A stretch of 64,000 nucleotides of DNA, taken from positions 28,825 through 92,824 of the forward strand of contig NZ_JAMBOG010000013.1 in NCBI RefSeq assembly GCF_023715525.1, in the 5' to 3' direction. Below are positions 21,376 to 30,149 of the stretch, one piece after another; position 1 is the first letter of the stretch, and each line of letters starts with the position of its first letter. The notes under the pieces are model-generated. The model saw only the letters and a list, made by a program, of their open reading frames with translations. It was not told the DNA's origin and made no database searches. The position numbers were made by a program, and so were the translations under genes. The stretch comes from Kocuria rosea. Lineage in GTDB: Bacteria; Actinomycetota; Actinomycetes; Actinomycetales; Micrococcaceae.

Positions 21376-22500
21376 TCACTGGCTGGGCAGCCGGACCGGC
21401 ATCAGCAGGTACTTGTAGTCGTCCTTGTCCTCGCCGTCGGGGGTCTCCTGCGCGGAGAGCACCGCCGGCTTGGGCGGGGCGGTGAACGAGAACCGCACGT
21501 ACTCGGAGGCGAAGGCGTGCAGGCCCTCGGAGAGGTACGTGGGGTTGAACGCGACCGTGATGTCGTCGCCGGTGAGGTGCGCGGAGAGGACCTCGGAGGC
21601 CTGGGCGTCCTCCCCGGTGCCGGCGTCGAGGGCCACCTGGCCCTGGGTGAAGGCGAGCCGGACGGGCGTGTTGCGCTCGGCCACGAGCGATACGCGCCGG
21701 ACGGCCTCGACGAGGTCGCCGGTGCGCACCGCCGCGGTGATCGGGGTGTGCTCGGGGAACAGCGAGCGGATCTTCGGGTACTCCCCGTCGATGAGCAGGC
21801 TCGTGGTGCGGCGGCCGCCGGACTCGAAGCCGACGAGCTCGGCGGAGTCGGACAGCGCGATGTTGATGTCCCCGGCGGGCCCCAGGGTTTTGGCGATGTC
21901 GTTGAGGGTCCGGGCCTTGATCAGCGCGGCCGTCGAGAGGTCGTTCGCGGTCGGCCGCCAGGTGAGCTCGCGCATGGCCAGGCGGTAGCGGTCGGTCGCG
22001 AGCAGCGTCATCTTCTCGCCCTCGATCTCCACGCGCACGCCGGTGAGGATCGGCAGGGTGTCGTCCTTGCTCGCGGCGATGTTGACCTGGGCCACCGCGT
22101 GGGCGAACTCGTCCCCGGCCACCACGCCGGAGACGTCGGGCAGCGCCGGCAGCTCGGGGTAGTCGCCCACCGGCATGGCCGCGAGGTTGAAGCGGGACGA
22201 GCGGCAGGTCAGGACGACCTTGCCCTCGTCGGCGTGGACCTCGACGGGGGCGGAGGGCAGGGATCGGCAGATGTCGGCGAGCAGGCGTCCGGAGACGAGG
22301 GTGGTGCCCTCCTCCTGGACGTCCGCGCTGATGGACAGCCGTGCCGAGATCTCGTAGTCGAAGCTCGCGATGGACAGCGACCCGCCCTCGGCACGGATCA
22401 ATAGACCGGACAGCACGGGCACCGGGGGCCGAGGAGACAGGGACCGGGCGGTCCAGGTCACGGCCTCGGCGAGAACATCGCGTTCGACGGAGAACTTCAC
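21376..22500 (-). CDS. dnaN: DNA polymerase III beta subunit (sliding clamp)
   Basis: 374 residues in three clamp domains; the homodimeric ring tethers polymerase III to DNA. Recognisable from VKFSVERDVLAEAVTWTARS through SADVQEEGTTLVSGRLLADI, LPILTGVRVEIEGEKMTLLA, ATDRYRLAMRELTW and the C-terminal YKYLLMPVRLP. GTG 22500 is chosen because it gives the canonical VKF N-terminus; the in-frame ATG at 22635 lies inside the origin region. Confidence 0.96.
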   Translation of the reverse strand: MKFSVERDVLAEAVTWTARSLSPRPPVPVLSGLLIRAEGGSLSIASFDYEISARLSISADVQEEGTTLVSGRLLADICRSLPSAPVEVHADEGKVVLTCRSSRFNLAAMPVGDYPELPALPDVSGVVAGDEFAHAVAQVNIAASKDDTLPILTGVRVEIEGEKMTLLATDRYRLAMRELTWRPTANDLSTAALIKARTLNDIAKTLGPAGDINIALSDSAELVGFESGGRRTTSLLIDGEYPKIRSLFPEHTPITAAVRTGDLVEAVRRVSLVAERNTPVRLAFTQGQVALDAGTGEDAQASEVLSAHLTGDDITVAFNPTYLSEGLHAFASEYVRFSFTAPPKPAVLSAQETPDGEDKDDYKYLLMPVRLPSQ

Positions 22501-23140
22501 GAGAGGTTGCTGCCTTTCAGTCTGATCAGGGGCGGCGGGGCCCCCGTCCGGGTCCCGCTTCCCGCAGGAAGAGGGCTCCGGGCGCCGCAGGGCGCCGCGG
22601 AGCAGGACGTGGCTCGCCGTGTGCATCGTATCCATGCGCTCCGAGCGCTGGCTATTCCGCCACGGAGGGCGCAGCCCGGGGGAGTAGCCGGTCGGGGACG
22701 GGTCTCGTCGCGGGGCGGAACCACAGGATTCTTGTTCTTTGGCCGGGATCTCTTTAAGGATGGGAGTGTTAATAACCGCTGTGGAATCTGTGGATAAGTG
22801 CCTCTCGGCCAGGTTCCGTCCGGGCCGGTCCTGTTGACTTCTTGTGATTCGCGGTCCACCGAAACCGGTCCGGCCGGTGGACGGGACCCGCGCCGTTCTG
22901 CGGGTTCCACAGGCGAGGGCCCGGTTGTACCGAGCTTGTCCACCGATGGAGCCCCGATCTCCACAATCTTGTCCACAGGTGTGGGTTGCGGTCTGTGCAC
23001 AGCCGCTCCACAGGCGAGGAATTCCTGTGCACGGACGGGTCGTGCGGCCCGTGACGGCGCGGATCCGGCCTGTGGACGAACGACAGGAAAGGGGTCCGCC
23101 GGAGCACCGGCGGACCCCTGGGGGCAGGAAGGAGGGCCGG
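22501..23140. other. oriC: oriC, dnaA-dnaN intergenic region
   Basis: 640 bp without a gene between dnaN and dnaA. DnaA boxes: TTATCCACA on the minus strand at 22789-22797, exact TTGTCCACA at 22969-22977, near-matches at 22936-22944 and 23071-23079 (minus), and scattered TCCACA elements between. The least GC-rich stretch, about 22727-22780 with CTTTAAGG and GTTAATAACC, is the best candidate for the unwinding element. Gene order around it is the standard bacterial origin arrangement. Confidence 0.85.
23091..23118 (-). terminator. Hairpin terminator after dnaA
   Basis: Perfect 12-bp stem (23091-23102 with 23107-23118) with a 4-nt loop, 22 bp past the dnaA stop, followed on the minus strand by TTT. 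Confidence 0.7.
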
Positions 23141-24742
23141 TCAGCCCTCGCGCTGCTGCTGCTTGATCCGGTTCGTCAGCTCGGTCACCTGGTTGAAGAT
23201 CTGCCGGCGCTCGGCCATGAGGGTGCGGATCTTGCGGTCCGCGTGCATGACCGTGGTGTGGTCCCGCCCGCCCAGCTCCTGGCCGATCTTCGGCAGGGAC
23301 ATGTCGGTCAGCTCCCGCAGCAGGTACATGGCGATCTGCCGCGCGGTGACCAGGGTCCGGGTGCGCGACTTGCTCTTGAGCTCCTCGAGGGTGATGTCGA
23401 AGTAGACCGCCGTCTGGGCCAGGATCGAGGCGGCCGTGATCTCCTGCGCGCCGTCGTCGGTGATGAGGTCCTTGAGCACCAGCTCGGCCAGGGGCAGGTC
23501 CACGGCCTGCTTGTTGAGGGACGCGAAGGCGGTGACGCGGATCAGCGCCCCCTCGAGCTCGCGGATGTTGGTGGAGATGTGGGAGGCGATGTACTCGAGG
23601 ACGTCGTCGGGGGCGTCCATGCCGTCGCTGACCGCCTTCTTGCGCAGGATCGCGATGCGGGTCTCGAGCTCGGGCGGCTGCACGTCCGTGATCAGGCCCC
23701 ACTCGAAGCGCGAGCGCATCCGCTCCGCGAAGCCGGTCAGCTGCTTGGGCGGCATGTCCGAGGTGATCACGATCTGCTTCTCGTGGTTGTGCAGCGCGTT
23801 GAAGGTGTGGAAGAACTCCTCCTGCGTGTGCTCCTTGCCGGCGAGGAACTGGATGTCGTCGATCAGCAGCATGTCCACGTTGCGGTAGATCTCCTTGAAG
23901 GAGGACCCCTCGTCGTCGCGGATGGAGTTGATGAAGTCGTTCGTGAACTCCTCCGAGTTCACGTAGCGCACCCGCACCTGGGGGTAGAGGCGCTTGGCGT
24001 AGTGGCCGATCGCGTGCAGCAGGTGCGTCTTGCCCAGCCCGGACTCCCCGTAGATGAACAGCGGGTTGTACGCCTTGGCGGGCGTCTCTGCGACGGCGAA
24101 CGCCGCCGCGTGCGCGAAGCGGTTGGACTGCCCGATCACGAAGGAGTCGAACACGTACTTCGGGTTCAGCCGCGCGGAGCTGTCCCACTCCCCCACCACG
24201 GCGGGTGCGGTGCCGGTGTCCCGGGCGGGGCGCCGGGGCGGGGCGGCCTGCGGGTCGCGCGGCGGCGGCAGCGTCCGGGTGCCCACGCCGGCCTCCCGCG
24301 CCGGAACCGGCTGGGCGGGGAACGACATCGCCGGCTGGTCCGACCACGAGGGGTCGGAGGACCGGGCGGGGTCGGCGGAGGTCGGCTCGTCAGTGCGGCC
24401 GCGCTCGGCCTCGAGCTCGTCGATCGGCGGCAGCGAGGGCGCGGGGGTCTGCTCCGGCGCCGGGGCGGCCTCGAGGTCGGCGTCGACGACGAACGCCACC
24501 AGGGTCTCGGGGCTGAAGGCCCGTCCCACGGCGGAGCGCAGCACGGAGGCCATCTGGTTCTGGAAGAACTCGCGGGTCAGCTCGTTGGGCACGGCCACGA
24601 GCAGGGTGGTCCCGATCAGCCCCTGGGGCTGGGCCAGGGAGATGAACCCCCGGTAGCGGCCGGTGGTCATCGGATCCTCGTACATGTACTGCACGCACTC
24701 GGCCCACTGCGCGCTGAGCGCCTGATTGTCCTGCGTGCCCAC
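23141..24742 (-). CDS. dnaA: Chromosomal replication initiator DnaA
   Basis: 533 residues. Domain I (about 1-90) contacts helicase; domain II (about 90-200) is a long Pro/Glu-rich linker; domain III is the AAA+ ATPase starting [20 protein letters not shown], with Walker [18 protein letters not shown], Walker [13 protein letters not shown] and sensor 2 near [10 protein letters not shown]; domain IV binds DNA boxes through [15 protein letters not shown]. Start chosen at GTG 24742, preceded by AGGAG with 5-nt spacing; an in-frame ATG at 24760 lacks a ribosome site. DnaA boxes on both sides suggest autoregulation. Confidence 0.97.
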   Translation of the reverse strand: MGTQDNQALSAQWAECVQYMYEDPMTTGRYRGFISLAQPQGLIGTTLLVAVPNELTREFFQNQMASVLRSAVGRAFSPETLVAFVVDADLEAAPAPEQTPAPSLPPIDELEAERGRTDEPTSADPARSSDPSWSDQPAMSFPAQPVPAREAGVGTRTLPPPRDPQAAPPRRPARDTGTAPAVVGEWDSSARLNPKYVFDSFVIGQSNRFAHAAAFAVAETPAKAYNPLFIYGESGLGKTHLLHAIGHYAKRLYPQVRVRYVNSEEFTNDFINSIRDDEGSSFKEIYRNVDMLLIDDIQFLAGKEHTQEEFFHTFNALHNHEKQIVITSDMPPKQLTGFAERMRSRFEWGLITDVQPPELETRIAILRKKAVSDGMDAPDDVLEYIASHISTNIRELEGALIRVTAFASLNKQAVDLPLAELVLKDLITDDGAQEITAASILAQTAVYFDITLEELKSKSRTRTLVTARQIAMYLLRELTDMSLPKIGQELGGRDHTTVMHADRKIRTLMAERRQIFNQVTELTNRIKQQQREG

Positions 24743-25345
24743 GCGTACTCCTGCTGTCATGTCGTCGAGTTGTCGTCGAGGTTCCGAGGCGGTGGACGGG
24801 TCGTCCGGGCCCGGGATGGGAAGGCTTGTCCACAGCGTTGTTCACAACGGTGGAAAAGCTGTCGGGGGCCAGCCGCGAGAGCCAGCCTAGAACATGCGTC
24901 CGGCCTGTTCATAGCGGCTCCGTTGGCGCCCCGGGAACTACATCCTTGTAGTTCGGGCCCGGATCCGCGCCGTTCCGCGGGTCTCGGCGGGCAGGTTTTC
25001 CACAGGATGTGACCAAGATCCGTGCACACCTGTGGGTAGGATGTGGACTGCACACGTTCCCCGCCCGCTCCGGCCGGTCGTCGTTCCGGTCCCGGTGCTC
25101 CGCCGCCCGCCCGGGGCCACCGTCCCGCGGGCGTCCCGTCCTCCGTCCGGAGCAGGCTCCGGCCCGCCCCGGATTTGACCGTCCCCTGCCCGTTGTCTAG
25201 GGTGGGGTAGTCTTTTGTGTCTGCGGTCATGCCTGTTCGCATGCCCGGACGCATCCACCAGCACTGCCGCGCCCGCCCGCTCGTCCTGCCGCTCCGGCGC
25301 CGAGGACGAGGGTGGGCGCGCACCCCGACGTCTTTGGAGTAACCA
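24743..25345. other. dnaA-rpmH intergenic region with DnaA boxes
   Basis: 603 bp between divergent dnaA and rpmH. Exact TTGTCCACA at 24826-24834, TTGTTCACA at 24838-24846 (fits TTWTNCACA) and TTTTCCACA at 24996-25004. It contains the dnaA promoter region and the rpmH promoter at 25175-25203, and may be the second half of a bipartite origin. No gene was found. Confidence 0.65.
25175..25203 (+). promoter_or_regulatory. Promoter of the rpmH operon
   Basis: TTGACC (-35, 25175-25180), 17-bp spacer, TAGGGT (-10, 25198-25203), a good match to the actinobacterial housekeeping-sigma pattern, 143 bp ahead of rpmH. Confidence 0.65.
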
Positions 25346-25483
25346 GTGAGCAAGCGGACTTTTCAGCCGAATAACCGCCGTCGCGCCAAGAAGCACGGCT
25401 TCCGCGCTCGGATGCGGACCCGTGCCGGCCGCGCCATTCTCGCGGCCCGCCGCAGCAAGGGCCGCACCGAGCTCTCCGCCTGA
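25346..25483 (+). CDS. rpmH: 50S ribosomal protein L34
   Basis: 45 residues, GTG 25346 with GGAGT upstream: [20 protein letters not shown], then [15 protein letters not shown] and KGRTELSA. All hallmark positions of L34 are present. First gene of the rpmH-rnpA-yidD-yidC-jag-rsmG block transcribed away from oriC. Confidence 0.97.
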   Translation: MSKRTFQPNNRRRAKKHGFRARMRTRAGRAILAARRSKGRTELSA

Positions 25484-25575
25484 GTCTTCCGTGTCGGATC
25501 CGGCGGCGCGCTCGACCAGCCCCCTCCCGGGGGCGGTCCGCCGAGCGGTGCCACCGGCCCCCCAGGAGCCCCGCC

Positions 25576-25989
25576 GTGCTGCCTGAGCAGCACCGGATGC
25601 GGACCTCGGTCCAGTTCAAGGCCACCACGCGTTCCGGCGCCCGCAACGGGCGCCGGAACGTCGTCGTATATGTGCACCCCACGGACGGGGCGCAGCCCGC
25701 GCGCTTCGGCTTCGTGGTCTCCAAGGCCGTGGGCAACGCGGTGCGGCGCAACAAGGTGAAGCGCCGCCTGCGGGAGCTCGCCCAGTCGACCCTCAGGCAG
25801 GCGCCGTACGGTTACGACGTCGTGGTCCGTGCCCTGCCCCCGGCCGCCGCCGCCGGATGGCCGGATCTGGCGGCCGACTACGGCAGGGCGTGGCGCGCGG
25901 CGTCGGCCCGTGCCGGCGTGCCCGCCTCCGCGGACCGGGTCCCCGCACCCGAGCAGAGATCCACCCGACAGGAGGAGCCCGAGAGATGA
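25576..25989 (+). CDS. rnpA: Ribonuclease P protein component
   Basis: 137 residues. Protein subunit that assists RNase P RNA in maturing tRNA 5' ends. MLPEQHRMRTSVQFKATTRS, RFGFVVSKAVGNAVRRNKVK and RRLREL carry the conserved RNR-type basic motif (RNKVKRRLRE). The C-terminal ~30 residues (after WRAASA) are a variable tail. GTG 25576; the TGA overlaps the yidD ATG by 4 nt. Confidence 0.95.
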   Translation: MLPEQHRMRTSVQFKATTRSGARNGRRNVVVYVHPTDGAQPARFGFVVSKAVGNAVRRNKVKRRLRELAQSTLRQAPYGYDVVVRALPPAAAAGWPDLAADYGRAWRAASARAGVPASADRVPAPEQRSTRQEEPER

Positions 25990-26420
25990 GCGAGCACGCG
26001 CCCGAGCACCTCCTCGTCGCCGCTCCCCACGAGTTCGTCCGGCCCGCGACGGCCGGGCAGGCGCTCTGGTTCCTGCCGCAGAACGTGCTCATCGCGCTCC
26101 TCAAGCTCTACCGGTCCATCGTCTCCCCGCTCTACGGCGACGTCTGCCGGTACTTCCCCAGCTGCTCCGCCTATGCGCTCGAGTCCGTCACCGTGCACGG
26201 CGCCGTGCGCGGCCTGGGCCTCAGCGTGCGGCGCCTCCTGCGCTGCCACCCCTGGGCGGCCGGCGGGATCGACAGGGTCCCGGACGGGGGCCGGGTCTTC
26301 CCCGACTTCGCGTCCCTGCCCAAGATCGTCCTGCTGAACCACCCGACCCTGGCCGAGCGCCACCAGCACCGTCCCGCCGAGGACACCGGTCCCGCGGCCC
26401 AAGGAGAGCCTTCCCCATGA
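25986..26420 (+). CDS. yidD: Membrane protein insertion efficiency factor YidD
   Basis: 144 residues, longer than the ~75-residue core family because of a ~35-residue N-terminal and a ~40-residue C-terminal extension. The core is LLKLYRSIVSPLYGDVCRYFPSCSAYALESVTVHG (read as overlapping pieces RSIVSPL, CRYFPSCSAYA) and LRCHPWAAGGIDRVP, with the two conserved Cys motifs. It assists YidC-dependent insertion. ATG 25986 and the stop both overlap neighbouring genes (ATGA), so rnpA-yidD-yidC are translationally coupled. Confidence 0.93.
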   Translation: MSEHAPEHLLVAAPHEFVRPATAGQALWFLPQNVLIALLKLYRSIVSPLYGDVCRYFPSCSAYALESVTVHGAVRGLGLSVRRLLRCHPWAAGGIDRVPDGGRVFPDFASLPKIVLLNHPTLAERHQHRPAEDTGPAAQGEPSP

Positions 26421-27403
26421 ACCTGTTCGAAATGATCCTCTTCCCCTTCAGGTGGGTCGTCTCCGCCGTGCTGTGGGTGTTCCACGAGCTGCTCACGGCC
26501 GTCGGGATGGACCCGGCCGCGGGCATCACCTGGGTGCTCTCGATCGTGGGCCTGACCCTGGTCATGCGCACGCTGACCATCCCGCTGTTCCTCAAGCAGA
26601 TCAAGTCCATGCGCGGCATGCAGGAGCTGCAGCCGGAGATGGCGAAGCTGCAGGCCAAGTACAAGGGCAAGAAGGACCAGCTCTCCCGCCAGGCCATGGC
26701 GCAGGAGCAGATGGAGCTGTACAAGAAGCACGGCTCCAACCCGTTCTCCGCGTGCCTGCCGATCCTCGTGCAGATGCCGATCTTCTTCGGCCTGTTCCAG
26801 GTGCTCAACGGCGTCCCCCAGGCCGCCGCCGCCGGCGAGACGATCCACGTGCTGGACGCCTCCCGCGTGCAGTCCTTCAACGAGGCCACCTTCTTCGGCG
26901 CGCCCCTGTTCTCCACCCTGCTCAACCCCGGCAACGGCAACCACGTGGCCACGATCGTCCTGGCCCTCGTGATGATCGTCGCGATGTCCGCCACGCAGTT
27001 CATCACCCAGAAGCAGCTGACGTCCAAGAACATGAGCGAGACTGCCAAGGCCTCCCCCATGTACCGCCAGCAGCAGATGATGCTCTACCTGTTCCCGCTC
27101 GTCTTCGCGATCGGCGGCATCAACTTCCCCATCGGCGTCCTCATCTACTGGACCGTCTCCAACGTGTGGTCCATGGGCCAGCAGTGGTGGGTCATCCGCA
27201 ACAACCCCACCCCCGGCTCCCAGGCCGAGCAGGAGCTCAACGACCGCCGCGCGGCCAAGGGGCTTCCCCCGCTGGGCAAGACCAAGGAGGAGCACGAGGC
27301 CGAGCTGGAGGAGCAGCGCGCCCGCGCGGCCGCCGGCCAGCGGCAGCAGCCCGTCGGCAAGAAGCGCCAGAAGCAGCAGGCGAAGAAGAAGCAGACGCGG
27401 TGA
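26417..27403 (+). CDS. yidC: Membrane protein insertase YidC
   Basis: 328 residues of the short Gram-positive YidC/Oxa1 type. Five membrane segments: about 20-45 (GITWVLSIVGLTLVMRTLTI is the conserved first core helix, with the functional Arg in VMRT), then QMPIFFGLFQVLNGVPQAAA, a pair near 175-230, and INFPIGVLIYWTVSNVW. The cytoplasmic tail is Lys/Arg/Gln-rich (KKRQKQQAKKKQTR), as in YidC2-type ribosome-binding tails. It inserts membrane proteins alone or with SecYEG. Confidence 0.96.
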   Translation: MNLFEMILFPFRWVVSAVLWVFHELLTAVGMDPAAGITWVLSIVGLTLVMRTLTIPLFLKQIKSMRGMQELQPEMAKLQAKYKGKKDQLSRQAMAQEQMELYKKHGSNPFSACLPILVQMPIFFGLFQVLNGVPQAAAAGETIHVLDASRVQSFNEATFFGAPLFSTLLNPGNGNHVATIVLALVMIVAMSATQFITQKQLTSKNMSETAKASPMYRQQQMMLYLFPLVFAIGGINFPIGVLIYWTVSNVWSMGQQWWVIRNNPTPGSQAEQELNDRRAAKGLPPLGKTKEEHEAELEEQRARAAAGQRQQPVGKKRQKQQAKKKQTR

Positions 27404-27491
27404 TCCCCGCCGGGTCCCCCGGTTCGACCCCCTCCCCCGCCCGTGGCCGGTCCCACCCTGCCACGGGCCCGCACCGCCCCCAGGAGACGAC

Positions 27492-28088
27492 ATGACCGAC
27501 ATCCGGCAGACCACGCAGGACGCCGACGAGGCCCAGCCGCTCGAGCCCCGGGCGACGGACACGCAGGGCCCGGCCGACGACGGCACGACGGCCGCCGTGG
27601 CCGCCCCGGCCCTCGACGCCCTCGAGGAAGAGGGCGAGGTCGCCGCCGACTACCTCGAGGAGCTGCTGGACACGGCGGACCTCGACGGGGACATCGACAT
27701 CGAGGTGCGGGACGGCCGGACCTACCTCTCCGTCGTGGCCGAGGGCGACGACAGCGAGGGACTCTCCGTGCTGGTCGGGGAGGACGGCGAGGTCCTGGAG
27801 GCGCTCCAGGAGCTCGTGCGCCTGTCCGTGCTTGCGGCCACGGGCCGCCGCTCCCGGCTGGTGCTGGACGTCGGGGGCTACCGCGAGCGGCGCTCCTCCG
27901 CCCTGCGCGAGATGGCCCTCGCGGCCGTGCGCGAGGCCCGGGAGACCGGCGGGCGCGTGCACCTCGACCCGCTCTCCGCCTACGAGCGCAAGATCGTCCA
28001 CGACGTCGTCGCGGACGAGGGCCTCCTCAGCGAGTCCGAGGGCGACGGCGCGGCACGGCACATCGTCGTGTCCGTCCAGGAGGGCTGA
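27492..28088 (+). CDS. Jag/KhpB-like R3H single-stranded nucleic-acid-binding protein
   Basis: 198 residues. An acidic disordered N-terminus (1-45), a KH-like domain (about 50-125, VAADYLEELLDTADLDGDID to LVRLSVLAATGRRSRLVLDV), and an R3H domain (about 130-195) with REMALAAVREARETGGRVHL and the R3H-core ERKIVHDVVAD. The family binds RNA and affects cell division and envelope regulation in firmicutes. Its place after yidC is conserved. The stop overlaps the rsmG start by one base (TGATG). Confidence 0.9.
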   Translation: MTDIRQTTQDADEAQPLEPRATDTQGPADDGTTAAVAAPALDALEEEGEVAADYLEELLDTADLDGDIDIEVRDGRTYLSVVAEGDDSEGLSVLVGEDGEVLEALQELVRLSVLAATGRRSRLVLDVGGYRERRSSALREMALAAVREARETGGRVHLDPLSAYERKIVHDVVADEGLLSESEGDGAARHIVVSVQEG

Positions 28089-28759
28089 TGAGCGCGCCCG
28101 AGCGACCCGCTCCCGCCCCGCAGGAGGCCCCTCTCCCCGACGCCCGGGAACGGGCGGCCGCCGAGCAGCTCTTCGGCGAGCGGCTCGGGCTGGCCGAGCG
28201 CTACGTGGCGCACCTGGCCTCGTCGGGCATCGTGCGGGGACTCATCGGGCCCCGTGAGGTCCCCCGGCTGTGGAGCCGTCACGTGCTCAACTGCGCCGTC
28301 GTGGAGGAGCTCGTTCCCCAGGACGCGCGCGTGGCCGACGTCGGCTCCGGCGCCGGCCTGCCCGGCCTGTGCCTGGCCCTGGCGCGCCCGGACCTGCACC
28401 TGACGCTCATCGAGCCCCTGGAGCGCCGGGTGCAGTGGCTCGAGGAGGTCGTGGCCGACCTCGGCCTGACCAACGTGCGCGTGCTCCGTGCCCGCGCCGA
28501 GCAGGCCGGGACCGAGGTCGACGACGTCGACGTCGTCACGGCCCGCGCGGTGTCGGCGCTCGTGGGACTGCTGGACATCACCCTGCCCCTGCTCCGCGGC
28601 CGCGGCGAGCTGCTGGCCCTCAAGGGGCGCTCCGCGGCCGAGGAGGTCGAGAAGGCGGGCAAGAAGCTCCACCGCTACGGCGCCCGGTCGACCGAGGTCC
28701 TCACCGCGGGCGCGGACCTGCTCGCGGAACCGACCACGGTGGTCCGCGTCCGGCTGTGA
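28088..28759 (+). CDS. rsmG: 16S rRNA (guanine-527-N7)-methyltransferase
   Basis: 223 residues, class I SAM-dependent fold. LAERYVAHLASSGIVRGLIG, PRLWSRHVLNCAVVEELVP, the SAM loop VADVGSGAGLPGLCLALARP, and TLIEPLERRVQWLEEVV are typical. It forms m7G527 in the 530 loop of 16S rRNA; loss in other bacteria gives low-level streptomycin resistance. In the rpmH-parB block. Confidence 0.95.
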   Translation: MSAPERPAPAPQEAPLPDARERAAAEQLFGERLGLAERYVAHLASSGIVRGLIGPREVPRLWSRHVLNCAVVEELVPQDARVADVGSGAGLPGLCLALARPDLHLTLIEPLERRVQWLEEVVADLGLTNVRVLRARAEQAGTEVDDVDVVTARAVSALVGLLDITLPLLRGRGELLALKGRSAAEEVEKAGKKLHRYGARSTEVLTAGADLLAEPTTVVRVRL

Positions 28760-28946
28760 GGACCGCCCCGGCAGGTGTCACCCCGGTCAGGGGCGGCGGT
28801 AGGCTGGGACGAGTGTGCCACGGACATCCTCCGGCCCCGTACCGGGGCGCGGGCGGGGAGCCGGCACGGCCCCGGCACCTCTCCCCCGCGGAGGGCGTGC
28901 CCCCGACGGAGCGAGTTCGAGAAGAACCGGGAAGGTGCGCAGTCAG

Positions 28947-29981
28947 ATGCCGAGCGACGACGGCGCGGAGGCCCGCCAGGGCTTCGACATGGGGTTTCCT
29001 CCGGATCCCGTGGCTCAACCGATGAAGGTTGTGCCGGATCGGGGAACTCGTGTTTCACGTGAAACGGACGCACCGCCGTCCGGGAGGACGACAACGATGG
29101 TGGAGGACACGCCACTGGGGAGGAAGCTCGTGGAAGAGACCAGGCGACGCGCCAGGCTGAAGAAGGTCCAGCTGGAGAAGCCCGCGGCGACGCGGGTCTT
29201 CACCATCAGCAACCAGAAGGGCGGCGTCGGAAAGACCAGCACCTCGGTGAACCTCGCCGTGGCGCTGGCCCGCCAGGGGCAGAACGTCCTGGTGATCGAC
29301 AACGACCCGCAGGGCAACGCCTCCACCGCCCTCGGCATCGAGCACAGCTCGGACGTGGACAGCACCTATGACGTGCTCATCGACGAGATGCCGATCGCGG
29401 ACGCCGTGAAGCAGTCCTCGGAGGCGGAGAACCTGTGGGTCGTGCCCGCCACGATCGACCTGGCCGGCGCGGAGATCGAGCTCGTCTCCATGGTGGCCCG
29501 GGAGCACCGGCTGCGGCGGGCGCTCGAGGCCTACGCACGCCGGCGTGAGGAGGACGGGCTCGAGCGCCTCGACTACGTCTTCATCGACTGCCCGCCCAGC
29601 CTGGGGCTGCTGACCCTCAACGCCTTCGTGGCCGCGACCGAGGTGCTCATCCCCATCCAGTGCGAGTACTACGCGCTCGAGGGCCTGAGCCAGCTGCTGA
29701 AGAACATCGAGATGATCCAAAAGCACCTGAACCCCGAGCTGAAGGTCTCCACGATCCTGCTCACGATGTACGACGGGCGCACCAACCTCGCGTCCCAGGT
29801 GGCCGAGGAGGTGCGGACCCACTTCCCCCACGAGGTGCTGGAGACGGTGATCCCCCGCTCGGTGCGCATCTCGGAGGCACCCAGCTACCAGCAGAGTGTC
29901 ATCAGCTACGACCCGAGCTCGACGGGAGCCCTCTCCTACCTGGAGGCCGCCGCGGAGATCGCCCAGCGCGCCGGGCGCTGA
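28947..29981 (+). CDS. parA: Chromosome-partitioning ATPase ParA (Soj)
   Basis: 344 residues from ATG 28947 (preceded by GGAAGG); alternative ATG 29097 (GGGAGG upstream) would give 294. Deviant Walker A SNQKGGVGKTSTSVNLAVAL, Walker B FIDCPPSLGLLTLNAF and IQCEYYALEGLSQLLKNIEM mark the ParA/MinD class. It moves or tethers ParB-parS complexes over the nucleoid. The N-terminal extension (first 50 residues) contains RVSRETD, which is the translation of a parS site; if ATG 29097 is the true start, that parS is in the leader instead. Confidence 0.94.
   Translation: MPSDDGAEARQGFDMGFPPDPVAQPMKVVPDRGTRVSRETDAPPSGRTTTMVEDTPLGRKLVEETRRRARLKKVQLEKPAATRVFTISNQKGGVGKTSTSVNLAVALARQGQNVLVIDNDPQGNASTALGIEHSSDVDSTYDVLIDEMPIADAVKQSSEAENLWVVPATIDLAGAEIELVSMVAREHRLRRALEAYARRREEDGLERLDYVFIDCPPSLGLLTLNAFVAATEVLIPIQCEYYALEGLSQLLKNIEMIQKHLNPELKVSTILLTMYDGRTNLASQVAEEVRTHFPHEVLETVIPRSVRISEAPSYQQSVISYDPSSTGALSYLEAAAEIAQRAGR
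29051..29066. promoter_or_regulatory. parS: parS site 1 (5' end of parA)
   Basis: TGTTTCACGTGAAACG, 15 of 16 positions of the bacterial parS consensus, with the full CACGTG core. ParB-binding centromere site. Confidence 0.9.
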
Positions 29982-30002
29982 CTCTCCCCTCCCGCCGTCC
30001 CT

Positions 30003-30033
30003 GGACGCCCGCCTCCCCCGGAGGCGGGCGTCC
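30003..30033 (+). terminator. Hairpin between parA and parB
   Basis: Perfect 14-bp stem (30003-30016 with 30020-30033), 3-nt loop, 22 bp after parA. It implies that parB also has its own promoter; TAGAAT at 30111-30116 is a candidate -10, 34 bp before the parB start. Confidence 0.6.
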
Positions 30034-30149
30034 GTCGTCCCGCTCCCCCGTGGTGCGCCGACCTGCCGGGACGGTCCCGGGGCGCGGTCTCCGGCGTGCA
30101 GGTGCTCCGTTAGAATTGGTCGGATTGCCGCAGCACGGAAAGGAACATC

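Noticed and set aside
22500..22635. Upstream start extending dnaN into the origin region
   Set aside because: GTG 22500 gives the canonical clamp N-terminus VKFSVERDVLAEAV; the 45-residue extension has no family support.
28815..28946. Longer parA start at the 28815 ATG
   Set aside because: The added 44 residues are Arg/Pro/Gly-rich noise-like sequence and there is no ribosome site; ATG 28947 (or 29097) is better supported.
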